Assembly (NCBI GenBank): GCA_035610835.1
Contig: CM069447.1
Span: forward strand, 43,559,893 to 43,623,892
From: Ophiura sarsii
Lineage: Eukaryota; Echinodermata; Ophiuroidea; Amphilepidida; Ophiuridae
Length of the DNA: 64,000 nucleotides
Direction: 5' to 3'
Within the stretch, counting starts at the first letter, position 1. The number at the start of each line of letters is the position of its first letter. Positions 44,069 to 52,538 of the stretch are shown here, piece after piece. The position numbers and the translations under genes are program-made. The notes below the pieces were generated by a model. That model made no database searches, was not told the origin of the DNA, and worked only from the letters and a program-made list of their open reading frames with translations.

Positions 44069-44069
44069 C
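44036..44069. repeat. (ATT)n microsatellite
   Basis: About eleven ATT units directly between the element end and the 32-bp array. Confidence 0.9.
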
Positions 44070-44071
44070 TA

Positions 44072-44425
44072 AACCGACCTCGATAACCAAAAGTGACAAT
44101 CTGAACCGACCTCGATAACCAATAGTGACAATCTGAACCGACCTCGATAACCAATAGTGACAATCTGAACCGACCTCGATAACCAATAGTGACAATCTGA
44201 ACCGACCACGATAACCAATAGTGACAATCTGAACCGACCTCGATAACCAATAGTGACAATCTGAACCGACCTCGATAACCAATAGTGACAATCTGAACCG
44301 ACCTCGATAACCAATAGTGACAATCTGAACCGACCTCGATAACCAATAGTGACAATCTGATCCGACCTCGATAACCAATAGTGACAATCTGAACCGACCT
44401 CGATAACCAATAGTGACAATCTAAA
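44072..44425. repeat. 32-bp minisatellite, about 11 units
   Basis: Unit GACCTCGATAACCAATAGTG + ACAATCTGAACC. Because 32 is not a multiple of three, all three minus-strand frames stay open and repeat through one another; these are not genes. A single diverged unit lies at the homologous place before copy 1 (1712-1760), so the array grew locally after the receptor units separated. Confidence 0.9.
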
Positions 44426-44774
44426 CCGACACGCCTCGAATTTTGCCCCCCCCCACCCCACTTCCTGGCCACGCCACGGCAAACCATCATCATTGTTTTA
44501 TCGAAACCTACAAAACAAATAATGTATTCGGCCAAAATAAACTACAAATTGCGTTTGTTTCCTCATATATTTTAGTTGAGGCGCCCCTGGAGATTGATGT
44601 GTGGGACTTTACATTGGATAATTCAAGGAAACCAGGGTCCAATTGTATACAAAGAACAGGTTTATACCAGTATCATTCATTAATAATCGGCTTTATACTA
44701 AATATCATACGTGACTTTATCACACTATGGATGCAATATATTAACAACTTGAACAGTATCAAGAAAATAGAAGT

Positions 44775-44784
44775 TATAAAAAGG
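44775..44784 (+). promoter_or_regulatory. Putative TATA box of GPCR copy 7
   Basis: TATAAAAAGG, 171 bases before the MDNITT ATG, with the same context as before copy 1 (AGAAGT upstream, GAACACAGACTTGTTG downstream). Confidence 0.45.
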
Positions 44785-44945
44785 GAACACAGACTTGTTG
44801 CAACCTACCATCTATGTATCATCATAAATGGACATAGTTAACTTCTTATTAGTAAACGCCAATAACGTTCAGTTTAGCACCGACTTGTGAACATGTGAAT
44901 TAGAGTATACCAAATCTACGGACCAAACTTAACGTCGAATTTCAA

Positions 44946-46016
44946 ATGGATAATATCACAACCACATCGAATTCATTTATGACATTCGAGAACAATATGA
45001 CGCCATGACATTCGAGAACAATATGACGACCGATCAGGATGCAAATACTACTGCAAGTGAGTATGGTTTTCACGATGAGCGGCAAAGAATTCTCGTGGCT
45101 GTTCTCTATGTCATAGTCGTCTTGATGGGACTATTTGGTAACTCATTAGTGGTATTATCAGTGCTGCTATCTCGAAAACTGCGGTCGCCCACCAACGTAT
45201 TTGTAGTTAATCTCAGCGTTGCGGATCTTTTAAACAGCCTCGCCCTACCCATTGGACACATTGTCGCGCTTTCAAGTCTTGAAGGTTGGCCATTAGCTGA
45301 ATGGGTCTGCAGCGCCGCTGCGTTGACAATTCAAGTTGCAACCTTATGCACTGTATCAACTCTCGCCTCTATTGCAATCGAAAGACTCGTCTTAATCACA
45401 AGACCAGTCCGTGTGTAACAGAAGATTTTCTACTAAGGTGCTATATGCCTGGATCGCTGTACTTTGGATATGGCCGTTCGTTGTAAATATCTCCCCTCCT
45501 CTGGTAGGCCTCGCACTACGTTTCAACGAGCGATTCCATTTTTGCCGCACTGTATCGGCAAATAAGCATTCTGTTGAATACGATTTGATCCATATCTTTG
45601 CCTCACAGCTTGTAATCATCATAATTGCCTATAATTGGATCTTTATTAATGTTAAACGTGTAACGACCAGATTAACCGAAGAAATGACACTGGCGATTAC
45701 CAAGAACATGTTTTACGTTGTAGTTGCCTCAATAATATGCCTTACGCCGTTCGTTTGTTGTGTTGTTGCAGACTCGAATTCGGGTGCCGTTTTACTCCCC
45801 TACGCTGCGCTGCTGTTATGCTTCAATTCTAGCATACATGCTCTGTTATATGCCATCCAACAACCTGGTTTTAAGAATATGTTTAGTCTTATCGTACGAC
45901 GTCGGTGGGACGAGATACCGGAGCCGTCGGATACGCTACGTGCTTTGAGACAGAGAGGACTATGTAACGCTCCGGGGAGTGACGTCGTTTTAATATCATT
46001 CAAACAAGTAGTCTAA
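44946..46016 (+). pseudogene. Class A GPCR, copy 7 (broken)
   Basis: The ancestral ATG at 44946 (MDNITT) is cut off by a 26-base tandem duplication (44979-45004 repeated from 45005), leaving a 20-codon frame. The receptor frame can restart at 45005. TM1, TM2 (LLNSLALP), GWPLAEWVC and TM3 with ERL follow. At 45416-45418 a TAA replaces the Tyr codon of the YQKIF motif, and two bases are lost just after. The remainder (TM4-TM7, 45411-46016) is open in another frame with small in-frame losses in loop 2 and TM5. The tail IPEPSDTLRALRQRGLCN runs on past GSDV to SFKQVV because the normal stop is lost. TM7 reads SSIHALLY rather than NPLLY. Confidence 0.85.
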
Positions 46017-46293
46017 CCCCGAGTCTAACCAGTGAATAATCTATTAATGATTAGCGGCCGTGTTGAAAGCGCCCCAATGTTTAATTGTAATTGTTACCAT
46101 TTGCCATCTTTGCCATGCCAGCACTCTTGGAAATGTTAACTGAATTAGATTCCACCATCTTCTACAAAAGAATACCTCACAATACCGCACCGAACTATCG
46201 GACAAATAATCATCGGCACCAGCAACATCAGTTTCGCTCAGATCCTCATCAAAACATATGCTCCAACCTGGACCTAGAACTAATACAATGTAC

Positions 46294-46404
46294 TATGGTG
46301 ACAGATGTTTCACTGTAGCAGCGCCATATTTGTGGAGCCCGTTGCCACCTTTACTTCGTTGCGCCACGTCCTTGCCAGAATTAAAATCAAAAACTAAAAA
46401 CTAA
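46294..46404 (+). pseudogene. CR1/Jockey-type C-terminal remnant, second copy
   Basis: Reads YGDRCFTVAAPYLWSPLPP then LRCATSLPELKSKTKN and a stop at 46402-46404. Paralogous to 3625-3720 and at the same distance behind the receptor, so it was duplicated with the receptor unit. Confidence 0.7.
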
Positions 46405-47725
46405 CCTTTTGAATGTGTAATTTTGCTCGCAGAAATTGACTTTTGCCAGTATTCCTCTATTTTTAGGTTTTCTTAAATTGCGTGTATTGCTGTTTTTTTT
46501 AGATAATCGTTTATTATGGTTTGTCTTGATATTTTTTTTTGCTTTAAAATTCAGTTTCCATGGCCCGTCCATTGAAACCAAACATTATCACCTCTGGAAA
46601 AATGGTAGGTTCCGTTGCTAATGTTGTTGTGTTGTTTGGGGGCATTACGGTAAGGACCAATGAAATTGGGGGGTTGAGATAGATGGTAGACCAATCAGAG
46701 GCTTTATGGGTTGGGCCGCCATGTTTGGTTTGGCGTAAATTTCATTCTCTGTCAAGATAGCATTGAGAAAGGAGCAGTCAAATTTTTACCCACCCACCAC
46801 TCCCATGAGGTTATAGTCACGTCAGTTAGGGTGGCACGTGAACAGCAGTTTTTTTGTGAATTTTATAAAATGTCACTTTTAAAAAATATATTACACATGT
46901 AATACAATAAGTAAATCGCGTAGTAGCCAACTTATGTTTCATTAAAGAATATAATGATAAGAAAGGTTCAGCCATTTCATTTTACCATATATCATTTGCT
47001 CAAATCCGTGGCAGGTTAATGTAGTATAACAAATCAATGTAATTCCTAGGTATTCACTGGGGGGTTGGTGACCGTTTGAGTAGTTACTTCAGGCGAACGA
47101 GTTGAAATGTTTATACACAGGTGATCCAGCGGTGAAGAAGAGTAAACTAATTATTTGGGATGAAACACAAAGATGTTGTGAACATCCGGGTTTAAAAGAA
47201 ATGTAATCAGGCTGAATTTGGATACATTCACAAAGGCATGTTGTATGAATTAAACAATTTATTTTGATAAACACAGCTTTTACTTCTAGGTAATCTCTGT
47301 GAACATCGTGGTTAAAATAAATGTAATCTAGCTAAATTCTTATTTTGGATGAACAGAACTTTTACTCCGAGGTAGTTACTGGGGGGTTGTGTCGCCTGTG
47401 CGACCGCATCGGGCAAGACGTTGTGAACATCCGTGGTTTAAAATAAATGTAGAGCTAGATTACGTTACATTCATAAATGCCTGTTGTAGGAAATAAAATG
47501 TGTTTCCTTCTTAATGCCCGACATGAGGCACAAACAGATCAATGTTTCCTTGTTTAATTTTTCCATGTGGTGATAATGTATATTATGCCATATCAATACA
47601 AACCATAATAAACGGTTTATCTCGATATATCGTTTAATCCTATGTGCACATTTTTGTGTTGTACAGCGTATAGAATTTTTTGTATTATGCGCTTCACAAA
47701 TGTAGTTTCGGTTTTTGTTCATCTG
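46405..47725. other. No gene recognised
   Basis: The first 130 bases match 3745-3870. The remainder holds weak direct repeats around 47150-47460 (GTTGTGAACATCCG, AATAAATGTAATCTAGCT) spaced about 130 bases. No coding signature. Confidence 0.45.
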
Positions 47726-48471
47726 GTGGCCATTTTATCAATTTGGCAGCCATCTTGACAACGCAAAAGAACCATAATGTATTCTTTGGTCCAGTAAATA
47801 AGAACCAGACATCACTAGGCGATTACCCGACCGACATCAAATATTAATACGAACATTTTCACCTCATCCAAGTTTTGATTTGGATGACCGCAGATGATGT
47901 CTACATTTATATTGTTAACATATTTTGAAGTGGCGTTGCAGAGTACATGATTCTGCCAATACAAAGGGTATATCATACATGTCATAGTAAAGTTTTAATT
48001 CTGAGTAGGTATTTATCTACCTCTAGAGCTAGAGTGTAGATCTGAGGATTTTGTTGATGTTTCGTTGATTAGGAAACATAGGGTATTAATCTATATAGAC
48101 TGTTGGTATTTCATTTACAAAACGGAATTTGCCATTTAGAGAATGGCAAACTTGTGTCTCTATGCTATATACAATCTGAGCGCTAAAGTGCCATGGCACG
48201 GATTTAATTTAATTAAATAGCTATATTCCTTCAAATACGGTCTCAATTCACATTCATATTTCATGTGACAACAGAGCCTGTTTGGAGGGTTGTTACTGGA
48301 TCTTTGTACAAACAAAGGCAGTCAATGGTCAAGACTGTCCGTGGTTCAAATCATGTCTTATATCATTACATGGAGCGATTTTATTTCCGTTCGCCAATTG
48401 TTTACGACCTAAATAGATTCAAACGCTAGATTTCCCGAACACCGAAACAAAATCACCAGATCTACACTCTA
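47726..48471. repeat. Flank repeats with an internal inversion
   Basis: 47726-47870 is the AACCAGACATCACTAGGCGA repeat. 47930-48110 is the forward flank block (AGAGTGTAGATCTGAGGATT). From about 48120 to 48471 the continuation is present in reverse orientation (for example CATTACATGGAGCGATTTTA and TCCGTGGTTCAAATCATGTC), ending AGATCTACACTCTAG. So part of the block is inverted relative to 33350-33600 and 43058-43260. Confidence 0.65.
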
Positions 48472-48619
48472 GATTACTACGTGCCACCAAACATACTGAT
48501 TTTAAGAAGGTATTTAGTTTTATCGTACGCGTCGGTGGCACGAGATACCGGAGCCGTCGGATACACTACGTGCTTTGAGACAGAGAGGACTGTGTCACGC
48601 TCCAGGGAGTGACGTCTAA
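48472..48619 (+). pseudogene. Class A GPCR fragment 8 (C-terminal tail)
   Basis: Begins at the end of TM7 (ATTACTACGTGCCACCAAAC). It has a one-base loss in the VRCRW segment and continues through IPEPSDTLRALRQRGL to GSDV and a TAA at 48617-48619. The conserved 3' block follows at 48686. The inverted flank sequence adjoins its left edge, suggesting that one rearrangement removed the rest of the gene. Confidence 0.8.
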
Positions 48620-50127
48620 AAGACCAACTTTTTAATTTCAAAACAGTAGCCTAACAGTGAAATATCTATTAAAGCTCTATTAATGATTAGCGGCCATGTT
48701 GAAAGCGCCCCAATGTTTAATTGTAATTATTACCATTTGCCAGCACTCTTGAACATTTTAACTGAATTTGATTCCACCATCTTCTACAAAAGAATTGTCT
48801 TGTCTTCTTTAATAGCTCACATCGGTTTTGTTCATCTGGTGGCCATTTTATCAATTTGGCAGCCATCTTGACAACGCAAAAGAACCATAATGTATTCTGT
48901 GGTCCAGTAAATAAGAACCAGACATCACTAGGCGATTACCCGACCGACATCAAATATTAATTCGAACATTTTCACCTCATTTCATCCAAATCCAAAGTTT
49001 GATTTGGATGACCGCGGATGATGTCTACATTTATATTGTTAACATATTTTGTCTCCCCAACTGCAAACCTATCCATAAGATTTGATCACAATCTGAAAAT
49101 TTGACCTTTGACCCGACCCTGGGTAAATCTTCTCAACGGTCATGAGGTATATCGTCACTGAGCAACTTGACATTTTTTTGACTGAGCAACTTGACATTTT
49201 TATCTCTGGATTATATTTGACCTTTGACCCGACTCGGCAAAATGTTACCAATCAGGCCTGTCGTCACTGAATTGTTGAACTAAAATGTTAAAGAAAACGT
49301 TCCTGAAGCCATCTTATGTGATAAATTGATATAAGCTTAAGTTGGCAATTTTAACACTAAGATGGGTCCAAATGATGCTAAAAACACGTCACCTTATAAT
49401 TTTGTTAAGGGTGGGGGTTGTCCCCCACATCATTTTTGTTTAGTGGTGTGTGTGTGTGGGGGGGGGGGGGGGGGGGGGGAAGGAGTCGTGGTCCAACCCA
49501 GACCCCGCTTGCGCCGCCTATGGTATTGATTGTGTATTTCTGTAAAGATATAGGCGAGCTCCCTTTTTAATTGTTTCGAGTACTAATATGTTAATCACGT
49601 ACATGCATGGGCTCTGAAAAGAGCTGCTGCTTTTAACTTGTACATGTACATACTTTATATTTATCTATTAGTAGTGTAGAAGCCATGATGGAAAAATTTA
49701 ACAGTATTCATTCTACACATCAACTTTATACTATACAGTTTAATGGTGGCCTATTATAGCTTCTCCGGTTAAGTCTTACGATGGAAAGATGTAAATTTTA
49801 TTCAGAAAATCCTATCTCAAATGTACATATATATAGATGTTGCTAACATTCTTTAAGATTCTATTATACCTGATTTACACATACTAAATCAATAAACCTG
49901 TCTTTTATAGTAGATCAATGTTTGATTTTGCATGATGTTACGCAATTAGTCAATACAAACACTGCAACGAGTCCCAGCAAAGAACATGGACAAGTTTGAA
50001 CCAGTTTAATGACCCATAGGTTTTCCCCAAAGAGTTATTTGATTGAAGTGTCGAGGGTCGATGTATATACATACACTTTTTAGATGTAACAGCGACCTCA
50101 ACCTTTACTTTTAAAAGTCTTTTATAT
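48620..50127. other. 3' block, flank repeat and poly-G, no gene
   Basis: 48686-48800 is the receptor 3' block. 48833-49320 is the dispersed AACCAGACATCACTAGGCGA repeat, which here includes two TGACCTTTGACCCGA words. A G tract lies at 49457-49479. 49660-50127 resembles 5520-5720 and 10490-10690. No coding region. Confidence 0.5.
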
Positions 50128-50645
50128 TTAATCATTGCTGTCTTCATAGGTTTCGATGTTCTCATCCGGTTCATTTTCCTGAAATAGCGCGTCAAAATTG
50201 GTCCGATGTTTAATCACGACTCTTTTAACGACAGTGGATATGTCTATTCCCTTGTCTATCTTTTCTTCGATGTATCTCCTGGTGAGTATCATCGTCTTTC
50301 ACGTGTAGGTAACTCGACAAAAAGTCCTTATAGTTGTTGAACATTTTTCTCTTGACCGCCCACAGAGTTTTCATATCGGCCATTTTCTTCGCATCCTCTT
50401 CATTCATACCCTGATTAATGTATTTTTTATATTTCTCGCTCCGCATCTCTTCGGTTGATTCCACGGCCTCATCCAACCAGTCTTGATACGCCAAATTATC
50501 TTCAAATTCGGAACTAGATTCAACATCAGATGACTCGTCCTCTTCCATATCACTTTCGGACTCGGAACCATCAGAATCTGCGCTCTGAGATGCTGACTCA
50601 TCCTCTTCGCTAGACCCCGAACGATCGGAATCTTCGTCAATGCGT
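50128..50645 (-). pseudogene. Remnant of an acidic hypothetical protein (copy B)
   Basis: On the minus strand an open frame begins with a Ser/Asp/Glu-rich stretch (IDEDSDRSGSSEEDESASQ). It continues with YQDWLDEAVESTEEM, RSEKYKKYINQGMNEEDAKK and KTLWAVKRKMFNNYKDFLSS, then a frameshift after DDTHQE (about 8 bases lost relative to copy A), then EKIDKGIDISTVVKRVVIKH, TNFDALFQENEPDENIETYE and a TAA at 50128-50130. There is no upstream ATG-containing exon in frame beyond about 50645, where GACGCATTGACG repeats begin. Looks like a C-terminal exon or a transposon-carried ORF; the family is not identified. Confidence 0.55.
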
Positions 50646-50725
50646 CGTCAAATCCGTCAATGCGTCGTCAAATGCGTCAATGCGTCGCCAAATGCGTCAA
50701 TGCGGCGTCGTGGAATGCGTAAATG
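50630..50725. repeat. GTCAATGCGTCGTCAAAT minisatellite
   Basis: About five units of CGTCAATGCGTCGTCAAATG, abutting the acidic-protein remnant. Confidence 0.75.
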
Positions 50726-50878
50726 CATCATATGCATGGATTTACCATATTTCTTGTCATTTAGACTCAGGCTTTCGAAATAAGAAAAATAAATTGGTTA
50801 TCCACCGTATAACCTAGGTTGGGATTTTGGTCATCCGCCAATATTTCTGGTTATCCGCATTTTTTCAGTAGCAAGCTC

Positions 50879-50940
50879 AAAAATCACATTTTAAGCGAGT
50901 CTTCATATATATATGAAGACTCGCTTAAAATGTGATTTTT
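50879..50940. repeat. Perfect 62-bp palindrome
   Basis: Two 31-base arms without spacer: AAAAATCACATTTTAAGCGA... meets its exact complement at 50909/50910. It lies four bases left of the TA of the mariner-like element. No mismatch was found on reading both arms. Confidence 0.9.
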
Positions 50941-50943
50941 AAA

Positions 50944-51530
50944 TACGAGGGGTATCAAAAAGTTCTTGACATCACCCAGAAGTGAAGGAGCTATATCGAT
51001 GAAATTTTGTCTGGGTAATCACTGGTCCTTAAAAATATTATGGTGCAAAAATGGTCTCATAAGTATGTTTACTTTTTATACAGGTGGCGCTATATGCCAA
51101 GGCCATGTAAATCAATGACGTCTCCCAACGGTGCTGTGTACATGGTAAACGATAATGGTCCAAAAACGGATCCTTGTGGGTAGCCTTCTAGAGGAGTATG
51201 AGGTTTAAAATTGTTGTCATTTACAGAGATAAATTGAGACCTACGAGTGACAAATGACAAAAATCTGAAAATAATATTCTTCTGGAAGGCGTCCTACAAA
51301 AATCAGTTATTGGACCATTATAATTTACCATGTACACATCACCGTTTGAAGACGTCATTGATCTACATGGACTTGGCATCTAGCGCCACCTGTATAAAAA
51401 GTAAACCTACTTATGAGACCATTTTTGCACCATAATTTTTTTAAGGACCAGTGATTACACTGACGAAATTTCATCGATATAGCTCCTTCACTTCTGGGTG
51501 ATGTCAAGAACTTTTTGATACCCCCTCGTA
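50944..51530. mobile_element. Mariner-like palindromic element carrying RT sequence
   Basis: Termini TACGAGGGG...CCCCTCGTA at TA (50944 and 51530), with arms of at least 160 bases that are nearly identical inverted copies (AGTTCTTGACATCACCCAGA, GAAGGAGCTATATCGATGAA). The inner part of both arms encodes outward-facing reverse-transcriptase sequence. The minus strand at about 51115-51330 reads RRSQFISVNDNNFKPHTPLE, GYPQGSVFGPLSFTMYT and APLGDVIDLHGLGI. The plus strand at about 51283-51390 reads GVLQKSVIGPL, stop, FTMYT and then DVIDLHGLGI. Both stop at the same boundary. The RT segment is of CR1/Jockey type and is non-functional. Confidence 0.8.
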
Positions 51531-51664
51531 TATTGTTTAATATATATTATACACATACAATGACGACAAATCCACATTAACCTCTGTGCTCCATAAACAA
51601 CTTTCTCTTTATTTTACAATCTCCTCTCTTTTAACTACTATTTTTCTTCAGTCACTTATTTGTT

Positions 51665-52343
51665 CTAGTCGGCACGTTCTTTCGGTACGTCTCTGAATAG
51701 GACGACCAACTGTAAGCCCTGAAATGCATCCTGGTGATCCTCGTCTTCATTCTCATCTCCCAACTCCATTGGATCTGTAACCAGGTCATCCTCATCCGAC
51801 TCAGCCTCAAGTTCCACAACTTCAGGGGGACGTGTCGTCCGCTGTGTCAGTGTCATCCTCATGTACAGCTTCTAATGCATCCTGATCCGGATGATCCTCC
51901 TCTTCACTCTTATTATTTTATTTCTTTTTAGATGTAAACTTAAAATATTTTTTTCTCTTCACTGTTATCTCCCGACTCCATTGGATATGTGTCCAGGTCA
52001 TCAGCAACTGCAGTTGCAGTTGTGGAACTTGAGGCTCCCTTAGACTCAGCCTCAAGTTCCACAACTGCAGCTGCAGAGTCGGTGTCGTCAGCTGTGTCAG
52101 TGTCATCCTCATTTGCAGCTTCTAGGGTTGGTTCATTCGCGACCATGACTTTTTCTTTCAGTAGTCTCTCAATAGGACGGTCAGGTCTATAGCCTCTAAT
52201 GCATCCTGGTGATTCTCTTCTTCACTTTCATCTCCCATCATTTTGGTCATCCGCCGGATGATCGGCCAAGAAAAACTGGTCATCCGCCGGTAGATTTGGT
52301 CATTTCGGATGACCGGATGGCCGCTATTTCGAACGCTGGTCAC
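51665..52343 (-). pseudogene. Three-fold repeated acidic coding-like region
   Basis: The minus strand shows three diverged repeats, each with a His-Gln-Asp-Ala block (HQDALEA, HQDAFQG), an acidic run (GDESEEENHQD, GDENEDEDHQD), and in two repeats EDDTDTADDT followed by VELEAES. Frames change between repeats and stops intervene, so no intact protein remains. TTTTGGTCATCCGCC-like repeats (52240-52320) follow on the plus strand. Function unknown. Confidence 0.4.
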
Positions 52344-52416
52344 TCAGCACTTCAAAGCGTTAACATGTATGTTTCGGTAGATATTTCGGTGATCAGTTCT
52401 GGGTTACCTGTTTTCT

Positions 52417-52538
52417 GAAAACATCCTTATTTTAAGAAGATATTCAGTCATATTATGCGGTGCCAGTGGCATAAGATTCCGGAGCCATCGGATACGTTAC
52501 GTGCTTTAAGACAATGTGGATTGTGTAATTCGAGGTGA
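52417..52538 (+). pseudogene. Class A GPCR fragment 9 (C-terminal tail)
   Basis: Starts in the post-TM7 helix (CATCCTTATTTTAAGAAGAT). It continues through a VRCRW-like segment with CQWHKIPEPSDTLRAL and ends RQCGLCNSR with a TGA at 52536-52538. This is a more diverged subfamily whose tail lacks the SDV end. Its last 56 bases recur at 61771-61828. Confidence 0.75.

Noticed and set aside
43992..44535. Minus-strand repeat proteins rich in VIEVGSDCHYWLSR
   Set aside because: A 32-bp minisatellite read in three frames; all frames show the same peptides, so it is not a protein-coding constraint.
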